From Dyella choica (GTDB taxonomy: Bacteria; Pseudomonadota; Gammaproteobacteria; Xanthomonadales; Rhodanobacteraceae), in contig NZ_RYYV01000029.1 of the NCBI RefSeq assembly GCF_003977665.1, positions 1 to 40,124 on the forward strand: a stretch of 40,124 bases of DNA, written 5' to 3'. The notes under the pieces were generated by a model that ran no database searches, had not been told where the DNA came from, and saw only the letters and a list, made by a program, of their open reading frames with translations. A program made the position numbers and the translations under genes. Positions 15,495 to 23,164 of the stretch are shown here, piece by piece. Every line of letters begins with the position of its first letter. Positions within the stretch are counted from its first letter, which is position 1.

Positions 15495-16093
15495 CAGCGG
15501 CGGCCGCCCTGGATGCCGATGAAATCCAGGAACTCGGCGCGGGTGCGGGCGTCGTCGCGGAACGCGCCCAGCATCTGGCTGGTGATCATCGACACGCCGC
15601 GCTTGTGCACGCCGCGCGTGGTCATGCATTCGTGGCTGGCATCGATCACCACCGCCACGCCCGCCGGGTTGAGGTTGTCCTGGATGCAGCGTGCGATTTC
15701 CGCGGTCATCTTTTCCTGTACCTGAAAGCGGCGCGCGTATGCATCCACTACGCGTGCCAGCTTGCTGATGCCCACCACGCGGTGGGTGGGCAGGTAGCCC
15801 ACGTAGGCGCGCCCGATGATCGGCGCCATGTGGTGTTCGCAATGGCTTTCGAACTCGATGTCGCGCAGCACCACCATCTCGTCGTAGCCGGCTACCTCCT
15901 CAAAGGTGCGGCGCAGGTATTCGCCCGGATCGATCAGGTAGCCGTTGAACCAGTCGCGGTAGGCCTTCACCACGCGGCGCGGCGTATCGAGCAGGCCCTC
16001 GCGCTGCGGATCGTCGCCGGCCCAGCGCAACAGCGTACGCACAGCCTCTTCGGCCTGTTCGCGGGTGACTTCGGTGGGCTCGTGCTCGCTCAT
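15494..16093 (-). CDS. folE: GTP cyclohydrolase I FolE
   Basis: GTP cyclohydrolase I converts GTP to 7,8-dihydroneopterin triphosphate, the first step of folate and pterin synthesis. The zinc ligands are visible as Cys85 and His88 ([10 protein letters not shown]) and Cys156 ([11 protein letters not shown]); the block [19 protein letters not shown] is diagnostic. The start ATG 16093 has AAGGAAG four bases upstream and gives 199 aa; an ATG at 16174 would add 27 residues lacking homology. The exported EF-hand gene follows with a one-base overlap. Cytosolic. Confidence 0.96.
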   Translation of the reverse strand: MSEHEPTEVTREQAEEAVRTLLRWAGDDPQREGLLDTPRRVVKAYRDWFNGYLIDPGEYLRRTFEEVAGYDEMVVLRDIEFESHCEHHMAPIIGRAYVGYLPTHRVVGISKLARVVDAYARRFQVQEKMTAEIARCIQDNLNPAGVAVVIDASHECMTTRGVHKRGVSMITSQMLGAFRDDARTRAEFLDFIGIQGGRR

Positions 16094-16196
16094 GCGGCTT
16101 CCTTGGTACGGGTTTAGGCTTGCAAGTGTAACGCTCGCGTCAAGAGGTGCTTCGATTTTTGGTGTAAAGGGCATCGTCGGTCAGCTTGGTCAAGCA

Positions 16197-16247
16197 CATC
16201 CCAGCTCTGTAGCGGTTTCCACAGACTGAGATTGACATGCCAGCCTG
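16197..16247. repeat. Degenerate REP-like element
   Basis: The segment gagattgacatgccagcctg near 16228-16247 resembles the right unit of the REP family, and catcccagc at 16197-16205 resembles part of the left unit. Several mismatches prevent a perfect hairpin, so it looks like a decayed copy upstream of the SDH-L gene. Confidence 0.4.
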
Positions 16248-16330
16248 CCTGCCAACCGCGGAACATGGATCGGCGCATCCCTGTGCTAGGGTTCCGGGCC
16301 TGCCTGCCCCCCCGCCAGTAACCCAACCCC

Positions 16331-17146
16331 ATGATCCGATCCATCAACCGCGATACCCGGCTTTGCATGTCGCTGTCCGGCCGTCCCGGCAACTTCGGTA
16401 CGCGCTTTCAAAATTTTCTCTACGCAGCGCTGGACCTGAACTACGTGTACAAGGCGTTCACCACGCGCGACTTGCCGGCGGCCATCGGCGGCGTCCGCGC
16501 CCTGGGGATCCGAGGTTGCGCTATTTCGATGCCGTTCAAGGAGGCGTGCATGGCGCTGGTCGACAGCATCGACGACTCGGCCGCGGCGATCGCTTCCATC
16601 AACACCATCGTCAACGACGATGGCCATCTACGCGCCTACAACACCGATTACATCGCCGTGCGCAGCTTGATCGAAGAGCATGGTCTGGCGACGGATATGC
16701 GGCTGGCCCTGCGCGGCAGCGGCGGCATGGCTAAGGCAGTGGCCTGTGCGTTTCGCGATGCAGGCTTCAGGCATGGCCATATCGTGGCGCGGAATGAAGC
16801 CACGGGGCGTCAGCTGGCCGAAGTGAGCGGGTTTTCCTGGAGTGCCGATATGGCGGGCCTGCAGGCGGATCTGCTGATCAACGTCACTCCGGTCGGCATG
16901 GAAGGGCCCGAAAAAGACCAATTGGCGTTTGAGCGCGTAGCGGTAGAGCGCGCCAGAGCCATCTTCGACGTGGTGGCGCTGCCGTCGGAAACGCCGCTGA
17001 TCAAGCTGGCGCGGTCGTTGGGCAAGCCGGTGGTGACCGGCGCGGAGGTGATTGTGCTGCAGGCGGTGGAGCAGTTCGTGCTGTATACGGGAGTGCGGCC
17101 GGATGATGCATTGATTGCGCAGGCGGCTGCGCATGCGCTGGGGTGA
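16331..17146 (+). CDS. Shikimate dehydrogenase-like protein (SDH-L type)
   Basis: A 271-residue shikimate dehydrogenase family protein. The catalytic Lys70 lies in AISMPFKEA, and Asp106 in AYNTDY. The nucleotide-binding loop is RGSGGMAKAV (128-137). The SMPFK block, replacing the usual NVTxPxK of AroE, and the overall length match the SDH-L class typified by Haemophilus HI0607, which is much less active on shikimate than AroE. It is therefore unlikely to be the main AroE. No other aromatic-pathway gene is adjacent. No clear Shine-Dalgarno precedes the ATG. Confidence 0.85.
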   Translation: MIRSINRDTRLCMSLSGRPGNFGTRFQNFLYAALDLNYVYKAFTTRDLPAAIGGVRALGIRGCAISMPFKEACMALVDSIDDSAAAIASINTIVNDDGHLRAYNTDYIAVRSLIEEHGLATDMRLALRGSGGMAKAVACAFRDAGFRHGHIVARNEATGRQLAEVSGFSWSADMAGLQADLLINVTPVGMEGPEKDQLAFERVAVERARAIFDVVALPSETPLIKLARSLGKPVVTGAEVIVLQAVEQFVLYTGVRPDDALIAQAAAHALG

Positions 17147-17153
17147 CTCGTTC

Positions 17154-17271
17154 GTCATTCCGGCGAAGGCCGGAATCCAGTTTAGATATGCGTCCGAAGG
17201 ACACCTTACTTTTTGTGCTGAGTGCTTCGCACGAGGTATTGAAACTGGATTCCGGCCTTCGCCGGAATGAC
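17154..17271. repeat. 118-bp mini-element with 30-bp perfect inverted arms
   Basis: The left arm (17154-17183, beginning gtcattccggcgaaggccgg) and right arm (17242-17271, ending ttcgccggaatgac) are exact reverse complements over 30 bases, with 58 bp between. It separates the convergent SDH-L and rmuC genes. Repeats of this sequence class are common in proteobacterial genomes; mobility is not shown. Confidence 0.9.
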
Positions 17272-17304
17272 GGTGGGGCGGATTTGGAGCTTGCGGCAAG
17301 ATCC

Positions 17305-18663
17305 TCAATCCTCCACCGCCTCTTCATCGCTACTAAGCGATTCGCCCAGCAACTGCTGCGCCTGCTCTCCAGGCAGCGTTTCCACATCGCGCAATTTGCG
17401 CTCGATCGCGCGAGTCCGCACGGCCGTGTTGTCGATGTGCTTGCTGGCCTCATCCAGCTTCTTGCGCACCATTTTCAGCACGTCGCCGAATTTGCCGAAC
17501 TCGTTCTTCACCGCGCCCAGCAACTGCCACACTTCGCTGCTGCGCTGCTGGATTGCCAGCGTGCGGAAGCCCATCTGCAGGCTGTTGAGGATGGCCGAGA
17601 GTGTGGTGGGGCCCGCTACAATGATCCGCTGCTCGCGCTGCAGGCTGTCGAACAGGCCAGGGCGGCGGATGATCTCCGCATACAGGCCTTCGGTAGGCAA
17701 GAACAGTATGGCGAAATCGGTGGTGGCGGGTGGGGCGATGTATTTGCCGCGGATGCTCTTGGCTTCGTCACGGATGCGGCGTTCCAGCGCGTTTGCGGCG
17801 CGTTCCATCGCTTCCGCGTCTGCCTGTTGCTGCGCATCGAGCAAGCGCTCGTAATCCTCGCGCGGAAATTTCGCGTCGATCGGCAGCCACACCTGGCCAT
17901 CACGATCGCTGCCGGGCAGGCGGATGGCGAATTCCACGCGCTCGTCGGAGCCCGGCGCAGTGGCCACGTTGGCAGCGTATTGCTCCGGCGTGAGCATTTG
18001 CTCCAGCAGGGCGGCAAGCTGCATTTCCCCCAGGATGCCGCGCGTCTTCACGTTGCTGAGCACACGCTTGAGATCGCCGACGCCGCTGGCCAGCGACTGC
18101 ATTTCGCCCAGGCCGCGCTGGACCGCTTCCAGCCGCTCCGAGACCAGCTTGAACGACTGGCCCAGCCGCGTTTCCAGCGTGGCCTGCAGTTTTTCGTCCA
18201 CCGTGGCGCGCATCTGTTCCAACTTGGCGGCGTTGTCGTGCTGGATGGCGGTGAGCTTGGTTTCCAGCGTGCTGCGCACCTCGCCGAGGCGCTTTTCACT
18301 GTCGGCGGCGAGCGTGCCCAGCTGCTGTTTTTGCTGGTCGCCGAGCTGCTTGAGGGTGGCGCCGAGTTCCTCGCGGCCACGGCGCGCTTCTTCGATCAGC
18401 CGTTGCGAGAGCGTCTGCAGGCCTGTGTCCGTGCGTTCAGTCAGCGCATCCAGGCGCTGACCGAATTGCACCAGCGCCTGGCTCAGCTCGCTGCGGCCGG
18501 CGCGTTGCTCCTGAGCCAGGGCTTCGCGCAGATGGCGGATGTCGTCCTTGAGGCTGTCGAGGCGCGCCTGCAGGCCGGCGTCGCCGCGGCCGCGCAGCAG
18601 TACGAGCACCTGTAACACCAGCAGGACAAGCAGCAGGGCCAGCGAAATTTCGATCAGGGGCAT
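17305..18663 (-). CDS. rmuC: DNA recombination protein RmuC
   Basis: A 452-residue RmuC homologue. Residues 1-22 form an N-terminal membrane anchor (MPLIEISLALLLVLLVLQVLVLL), followed by a long coiled coil (about 30-180, rich in Leu, Gln and Arg heptads) and the RmuC nuclease-like domain with GILGEMQLAALLEQML, VWLPIDAKFPREDYERLL and FAILFLPTEGLYAEI. RmuC limits inversions at short inverted repeats and degrades foreign or branched DNA. ATG 18663 is the start of the anchor; the upstream in-frame extension to 18894 overlaps the divergent gene and is unlikely. Monocistronic. Confidence 0.93.
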   Translation of the reverse strand: MPLIEISLALLLVLLVLQVLVLLRGRGDAGLQARLDSLKDDIRHLREALAQEQRAGRSELSQALVQFGQRLDALTERTDTGLQTLSQRLIEEARRGREELGATLKQLGDQQKQQLGTLAADSEKRLGEVRSTLETKLTAIQHDNAAKLEQMRATVDEKLQATLETRLGQSFKLVSERLEAVQRGLGEMQSLASGVGDLKRVLSNVKTRGILGEMQLAALLEQMLTPEQYAANVATAPGSDERVEFAIRLPGSDRDGQVWLPIDAKFPREDYERLLDAQQQADAEAMERAANALERRIRDEAKSIRGKYIAPPATTDFAILFLPTEGLYAEIIRRPGLFDSLQREQRIIVAGPTTLSAILNSLQMGFRTLAIQQRSSEVWQLLGAVKNEFGKFGDVLKMVRKKLDEASKHIDNTAVRTRAIERKLRDVETLPGEQAQQLLGESLSSDEEAVED

Positions 18664-18772
18664 GGGCGGTTCCGAGGCTATGGAGACACAGTTTACGCGC
18701 AGCCGTATCAATCGCTGAGATTGGCCGGGCAGGGTAGCATTCGCGCGACGCCGTTCATCCAAAGGAATCTGC

Positions 18773-19408
18773 ATGAACCCATCGATCGCGAGGGCAAAGC
18801 CGCTGGCTGCGCTGATCGCCCTAATCGGCTGGTTTGGCGTCCTGTTGCAGTTGTACCTGTCGCTACGGCTGACCGGCTCGATGGGCATGAGCACGGCGCA
18901 GGGGTTGGCGATCTACCTCGGTTATCTGACCGTGCTCACCAACATCCTGGTCGCGGTGGCCACCAGCTTGCTTCTGCTACCGCCGGCTTCAGCAGGTGGA
19001 GGCTTCTTCGCGCGGCCGACGGTGCTTGGCTGGGTGACGGCCAGCATCGCCTTCGTGGGGGTGGCCTATTTCGTGCTGCTGCGGCATGCGTGGAATCCGC
19101 AAGGGCTGCAATTGCTGGCGGATGTGCTGATGCACTACGTCGTCCCGATCTTGGTGTTGATTTACAGCACCATCGCGCTGCGGCGTACGAGTTTGCGCTG
19201 GACCGCTCCGTTTTGGTGGAGTCTGTATCCGGTGGGCTATTTCGTCTATGCGCTGCTACGCGGTGTATTCATGGGGCGCTACCCGTACCGCTTCATCAAT
19301 GCATCGGAGCTGGGTTATCCGCTGGTCTTGCGCCACGCCGTAGTGTTGTGGGTGGCGTTTATTGCCTTGTCGTACCTTTTGATGTGGCTATGGCGTAGGC
19401 TGGGATGA
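18773..19408 (+). CDS. Pr6Pr family membrane protein
   Basis: A 211-residue integral membrane protein with about six helices, matching the Pr6Pr (FAR-17a/AIG1-like) group: the LGYLTVLTNILVA segment, LMHYVVPILVLIYS and YPVGYFVYALLRGVFMGRYPY are typical. Function unknown in bacteria; eukaryotic relatives include lipid (FAHFA) hydrolases with membrane Thr/His active sites. AAAGGAA lies just before the ATG. The last codons and the TGA stop (19406-19408) are part of a REP unit, so the C-terminus WRRLG is encoded by the repeat. Confidence 0.85.
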   Translation: MNPSIARAKPLAALIALIGWFGVLLQLYLSLRLTGSMGMSTAQGLAIYLGYLTVLTNILVAVATSLLLLPPASAGGGFFARPTVLGWVTASIAFVGVAYFVLLRHAWNPQGLQLLADVLMHYVVPILVLIYSTIALRRTSLRWTAPFWWSLYPVGYFVYALLRGVFMGRYPYRFINASELGYPLVLRHAVVLWVAFIALSYLLMWLWRRLG

Positions 19409-19417
19409 AATCCCAGC
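19395..19417. repeat. Single REP unit R4
   Basis: A single palindromic unit, gtaggctgggat then gaa then atcccagc style, between the convergent Pr6Pr and rlmI genes. It overlaps the end of the Pr6Pr coding region and supplies its stop. Confidence 0.85.
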
Positions 19418-19419
19418 GT

Positions 19420-20592
19420 TCAATCCACCCGGCAGAACACTGCCTTGAGGTAGCGGCTCTCCGGTACATCGCTGCGCACGGGATGATCCGCGCCGGCTCC
19501 GCGCACTTCCAGGATCTGGATCTCGCGTCCGGCATTGAGCGCCACGCGGCGCAGCATTTCCAGGAAATCCGCCTCGCTGACCAGGCCCGTGCACGAGCAG
19601 GTCAGCAGCAGGCCGCCAGGCGGAATCACGTCCAGGGCCAGGCGGTTCATCGCGAAATATTTCTTCAGCGCATCGATCACCTTGCTGCGATCACGCGTGA
19701 GCTTGGCCGGATCGAGTATCACCGCATCGTAGCGCTCGCCACGCGCCACCGCCTGGCGCAGCCACTCGAAGATGTCGGCCTGCTCGAAGCGGATGGGCAG
19801 GGAGTTCGCTTGCGCATTGGCGCGCGCGATATCCAGGATGCCCGCGTCCATGTCCACACCGACTGCTTCGCGCGCGCCGGCGGCCATTGCATGTACGGCG
19901 AAGCCGCCGGCATTGCAGCACAGGTCCAGCACGCGCCGGCCGCGCGCGAGCTCGGCAAAGCGGCGGCGATTCTCACGCTGGTCGGCAAAGAACCCGGTCT
20001 TGTGGCCGTAGCCCGGCGCGGCGTGAAAGCGCAGGCCATGTTCATGCACTTCCACCGGCGACGGTGCTTCCGCGGCGCGGCAGTCGAAGGATTCCTGCTT
20101 TTGCACGTGGCTTTCCGCGAACCAGTACAGCCGCGCGCCGGGAAACTGGCGCAGTAGAGCCGCGTGGATGGCGTCGCGGAATTTCCACATGCCGGCGGCG
20201 AAATACTCCACCACCAGGATATCGTCGTAACGGTCCACGATCAGGCCGGAAAGCCCGTCGCCTTCACTGTGCACCACGCGCCATGCGTCAGTCACGCCGT
20301 CGAGCTGCAGCAGTTCCCGCCGCAATTGAACGGCTCGGTCGATGCGCGCAGCGATCCACTGCGCATCGATCGCTTCGTGCTCATCGCCGGTGAGCAGGCG
20401 CAGGGCAATGCGCGCATGCCCGTTCCAGAAGCCGCGCCCGACGAAGCGATCCTTCGCATCGACGACATCCACCACGCTACCCGGCGGGAGGCGCGATTCA
20501 GGTTTGTGCACCTGCGCCGACCATACCCAGGGGTGGCCGGGCAGGCGGTCGGATTTCAGGCGGATAACGGGTAGCGTGGCGGGAGCATTCAT
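19420..20592 (-). CDS. rlmI: 23S rRNA m5C1962 methyltransferase RlmI
   Basis: A 390-residue class I SAM-dependent methyltransferase of the RlmI/YccW group, which methylates C1962 of 23S rRNA. An N-terminal PUA domain (about 1-80, RLPGHPWVWSAQV) is followed by the EEHD-like middle region (GDGLSGLIVDRY) and the methyltransferase core with SAM motif VLDLCCNAGGFAVHA, VDMDAG, motif IV DPAKL and the SCSG catalytic cysteine motif (TCSCTG). It is the last gene on the minus strand after higA, 31 bases downstream, and may be partly co-transcribed with the toxin-antitoxin locus. Confidence 0.93.
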   Translation of the reverse strand: MNAPATLPVIRLKSDRLPGHPWVWSAQVHKPESRLPPGSVVDVVDAKDRFVGRGFWNGHARIALRLLTGDEHEAIDAQWIAARIDRAVQLRRELLQLDGVTDAWRVVHSEGDGLSGLIVDRYDDILVVEYFAAGMWKFRDAIHAALLRQFPGARLYWFAESHVQKQESFDCRAAEAPSPVEVHEHGLRFHAAPGYGHKTGFFADQRENRRRFAELARGRRVLDLCCNAGGFAVHAMAAGAREAVGVDMDAGILDIARANAQANSLPIRFEQADIFEWLRQAVARGERYDAVILDPAKLTRDRSKVIDALKKYFAMNRLALDVIPPGGLLLTCSCTGLVSEADFLEMLRRVALNAGREIQILEVRGAGADHPVRSDVPESRYLKAVFCRVD

Positions 20593-20623
20593 CCGCCAAT
20601 GATAGCGGTTTATGCGAAAGAGC

Positions 20624-20917
20624 TCAGGCGGCGGCTAACTTGAGCCTGCTGACGCGTTGCAGATTTACGTGTTTCCTGGCCACCCAAAGATCATGGGCGT
20701 CCTGCATGGCCAGCCAGCTTTCGGGGGAGCGGCCGATGGCCTTCGATAGGCGCAACGCCATCTCAGGCGTTACCCGGCTGGTACCTTTCAAAACGCGGCT
20801 CAATGTCGACGGCGCGACGTCGAGCTTTTCAGCCAGCTCGCGGCCACTGATCCCATTGGGTTCAAGATAGACCTCGTTGATGAACTCGCCGGGATGCGGA
20901 GGATTGTACATGGCCAT
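20624..20917 (-). CDS. higA: HigA-family antitoxin (XRE HTH regulator)
   Basis: A 97-residue HigA antitoxin. The diagnostic N-terminus HPGEFINEVYLEPNGIS leads into an XRE helix-turn-helix (ELAEKLDVAPSTLSRVLKGTSRVTPEMALRLSKAIG, about 28-62) and the C-terminal SWLAMQDAHDLWVARK. It should neutralise HigB and repress the operon. Its ATG overlaps the stop of the full higB frame by one base (TGATG), the usual toxin-first order. The gene is intact, while its toxin partner has an internal stop. The long palindrome at 21203-21243 upstream of higB is the probable operator. Confidence 0.92.
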   Translation of the reverse strand: MAMYNPPHPGEFINEVYLEPNGISGRELAEKLDVAPSTLSRVLKGTSRVTPEMALRLSKAIGRSPESWLAMQDAHDLWVARKHVNLQRVSRLKLAAA

Positions 20918-21195
20918 CAGTGATAGTCCTCGTAATCCAGAACGTAGGCATTGCCATTTTGAAATTCGAAGGTCAGCCGCCAATTGCCGCTGACCCAAAT
21001 TGATCAGCGTCCGCGCATTGCACCTTTGAGCGGATGCAGGCGGTAACTGGCAATATCCATATCTTCAATCGATTGCGCGGTATCCGGCGCAGCCAATTGC
21101 ATGCGAAGCCGCTTGGCGTGACTTGCCTGGACTCCCGACGTATTGCCGGACTCAAACAGCCTGCGCAGTCCTTTGTGCCGGAATGATTTGATCAT
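20917..21195 (-). pseudogene. higB: HigB-family toxin with in-frame nonsense codon
   Basis: The 93-codon frame matches HigB/RelE mRNA interferases from end to end: MIKSFRHKGLRRLFESG, then RLHPLKG, then GNWRLTFEF and the terminal VLDYEDYH. Codon 64 (21006-21004) is TGA, exactly where HigB proteins have Trp in the conserved (H/R)WSIWV block, so one base change from TGG explains it. The downstream 28 codons remain open and conserved, suggesting a recent mutation, a sequencing error or readthrough. The truncated 63-aa product lacks the catalytic C-terminal strands and should be inactive. higA follows with a one-base overlap. Confidence 0.9.
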
Positions 21196-21202
21196 CGCGG
21201 CG

Positions 21203-21243
21203 CCATGGTAACGTGTTGCGTACTACGCAACACGTTACCATGG
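21203..21243. promoter_or_regulatory. 41-bp perfect palindrome at the higBA promoter
   Basis: Two 20-bp arms (left ccatggtaacgtgttgcgta; right its exact reverse complement) flank one central base. It lies eight bases before the higB start codon. A TACCAT hexamer on the minus strand (21210-21205) could be a -10, so the promoter would be inside the palindrome, a common design for autorepression by HigA. It is also 12 bases after the stop of the preceding gene and could form a long RNA hairpin. Confidence 0.75.
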
Positions 21244-21254
21244 CTGAGGCTGGC

Positions 21255-21692
21255 TCATCGCAACTTGAGAATCAACCAGGACAACAGCGCCAACAGGTTC
21301 AGGCCCAGATGCGGCGCGGAAGGGCCGCCCACGGCCAGCAGCAGGCCCTGGTTGCCGAAATGCCAGGTCAATTCCGGACGCGGCGGCAGATGCAGCACCA
21401 CGGCCACATTGACGCATGCGCCGCAATAAAAGGCGTAGCTGAAAATCGGCGTGGCGATCAGCGGCAGCTGCAACAGCTGCGAGAGGCTGGAAAAGCGAAT
21501 GCCGCGCTCGCTGTTTTCCAGCAGCAGCACCCCCGCCACCAGGGTGAAGGCGTACAGCGCAAAAGCGATCAGCTGGATCACGGCCGCATGCAAGGGACCG
21601 TATGCCAGCAGGCGCGGCAGCACGGTGGCCATGCCGTAGAAACCTCCGGCCACTTCCAGGATACCGATCAGGCGAAACAGAATTTGACGCAT
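21255..21692 (-). CDS. Four-helix membrane protein, unknown function
   Basis: A 145-residue protein with four likely membrane helices: RLIGILEVAGGFYGMATVL, LIAFALYAFTLVAGVLLL, PLIATPIFSYAFYCGACVNVAVVL and LGLNLLALLSWLILKL. I do not recognise a named family. ATG 21692 (MRQILFRLIG) begins the first helix; longer frames upstream run into srkA. It lies 23 bp downstream of srkA on the same strand and is probably the third gene of the thioesterase-srkA operon. Confidence 0.7.
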   Translation of the reverse strand: MRQILFRLIGILEVAGGFYGMATVLPRLLAYGPLHAAVIQLIAFALYAFTLVAGVLLLENSERGIRFSSLSQLLQLPLIATPIFSYAFYCGACVNVAVVLHLPPRPELTWHFGNQGLLLAVGGPSAPHLGLNLLALLSWLILKLR

Positions 21693-21715
21693 GCAACACC
21701 CCAAGGAAAAAACAA

Positions 21716-22663
21716 TTATTCGAGTTCGTCCGCCTGCTCGTGCAGGTCGATGATGTGCTGTTCCCACCAGCGTGGTTCGGCGGCGAACGGAAACGCCGCG
21801 GGAAAAGCCGGATCGTGCCAGCGTGCAGCGATCCAGCCGGCATAATGCACTTGCCGCATGGCGCGCAGCGCAGGGATCAGCGCCAATTCCGCGTGATCGA
21901 AGTCACGCATCGAGGCATAACCTTCCAGCAGCGCCTCCATCGCGCGTTCGTCATGGGCCAGCATCCACAGGTCCTGCACCGCCGGACCCATGCGCGCATC
22001 GTCGAGGTCGACGAAATGCGGGCCTGCATCGGTCCACAGCACATTGCCGGGATGGCAGTCGCCATGCAGGCGCAGCCTGCGTACCGGCCCGACCGCTTCG
22101 AGGCGTGCGGCAACCAGGCGATCGATACGCCCGACGACATGGCGGTAGCGATCGTGCAAGCTGGACGGAAACAGCGAGGATGCCAGCACCGACCGCACCG
22201 GCTGTGCGATCAAGGTATCGCGATCGACGTTGCCGCGATGGGCGAATGCAGCTCGCGCGCCCACGCTGTGCATGCGCGCAATCAGCCGCCCGAGCCATTC
22301 CAGCTGATCGGCCGATTCCAGCGACGGCGCACGTCCGCCATGGCGCGGCGACAAGGCGTAGCGAAAACCATCGTGATGCAGCAGGGTACGCTCCGCGAAC
22401 ACCATCGGAGCCACGACCGGCAATTCGGCCGCGGCCAGTTCCAGCGCAAACGCATGCTCTTCCAGAATCGCCGCGTCGCTCCAGCGTCCGGGGCGATAGA
22501 ACTTGGCGATTACCGGCCGCGCCTCTTCCAGGCCGACCTGCCAGACGCGGTTTTCGTAGCTGTTCAACGCCAGCAGACGGCCATCCGGCCACAGGCCGCA
22601 AGCGGTGATCGCGTCGAGTACCAGGTCCGGCGTGAGGCGGGCGTAAGGTGTTTCGCTGGGCAT
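21716..22663 (-). CDS. srkA: Stress response serine/threonine kinase SrkA (YihE/RdoA)
   Basis: A 315-residue kinase of the SrkA (YihE, RdoA) family, an APH-like Ser/Thr kinase that protects cells during envelope and oxidative stress. The catalytic loop is HGDCHPGNVLW with Asp202, and the metal-binding DFG equivalent is FVDLDDA with Asp219 (E. coli uses Asp201 and Asp217). Lys54 in VIAKFYRPGRW is the ATP lysine, and SYENRVWQVG is the glycine-loop equivalent. The ATG lies two bases after the stop of the thioesterase gene. In E. coli it is linked to dsbA; here it is not. Confidence 0.93.
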   Translation of the reverse strand: MPSETPYARLTPDLVLDAITACGLWPDGRLLALNSYENRVWQVGLEEARPVIAKFYRPGRWSDAAILEEHAFALELAAAELPVVAPMVFAERTLLHHDGFRYALSPRHGGRAPSLESADQLEWLGRLIARMHSVGARAAFAHRGNVDRDTLIAQPVRSVLASSLFPSSLHDRYRHVVGRIDRLVAARLEAVGPVRRLRLHGDCHPGNVLWTDAGPHFVDLDDARMGPAVQDLWMLAHDERAMEALLEGYASMRDFDHAELALIPALRAMRQVHYAGWIAARWHDPAFPAAFPFAAEPRWWEQHIIDLHEQADELE

Positions 22664-22665
22664 GC

Positions 22666-23106
22666 TCAGCGCGAGCCCACCGCCGTCGCCGGCACCACCG
22701 CCATGGTCAGGCGCGATATGCACACCAGCTTGCTGTTTTCGTCCTCGATGCGGATTTCCCACACCTGGGTGGAGCGACCGAGGTGCAGCGGGCGCGCGGT
22801 GCCCGTTACCGTGCCGCTGGTAACGCCGCGTATGTGGTTGGCATTGATGTCCAGACCGACCGCGCGTTCTTTTTCCGGATCGAGCGTGAGCATGGCTGCG
22901 GTGCTGCCGAGCGTTTCGGCCAGCGCGACCGAGGCGCCGCCATGCAGCAGACCATAAGGCTGGTGCGTGCGCTGATCGACCGGCAGGGTGCCCTGCAGCC
23001 AATCATCGCCGATGGCGGTCAGGCGGATACCCAGTACCTCCATCAGGGTGCTGCGGCTCCAGCCGTTCAGGCGTTCGAGGCTGGTGTCCTGTTTCCAGAT
23101 GGCCAT
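22666..23106 (-). CDS. Hotdog-fold acyl-CoA thioesterase (MenI/EntH/PaaI type)
   Basis: A 146-residue hotdog thioesterase close to 1,4-dihydroxy-2-naphthoyl-CoA hydrolase MenI and the proofreading thioesterase EntH. The active-site helix HGGASVALAETLGS carries His55-Gly-Gly and the presumed catalytic Glu64, and GLDINANHIRGV is the conserved second strand. No menaquinone or siderophore genes are nearby, so the acyl-CoA substrate is open. First gene of the operon with srkA; divergent from the ferredoxin-reductase gene with a 58-bp shared upstream region. Confidence 0.9.
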   Translation of the reverse strand: MAIWKQDTSLERLNGWSRSTLMEVLGIRLTAIGDDWLQGTLPVDQRTHQPYGLLHGGASVALAETLGSTAAMLTLDPEKERAVGLDINANHIRGVTSGTVTGTARPLHLGRSTQVWEIRIEDENSKLVCISRLTMAVVPATAVGSR

Positions 23107-23164
23107 GGCGTGTTGAGTTCCGGTGAGAAGCCCGCATTGTCCGCCGACCACCCCAGCGGCGACA

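Noticed and set aside
17143-18615. 490-aa plus-strand frame opposite rmuC
   Set aside because: Begins inside the mini-element and is antisense to the RmuC domains; composition is that of a shadow frame.
20624-20998. Longer HigA starting at 20998
   Set aside because: The extra N-terminus is the translated 3' end of higB in another frame; the family-like start MAMYNPPHPGEF at 20917 overlaps the higB stop as usual.
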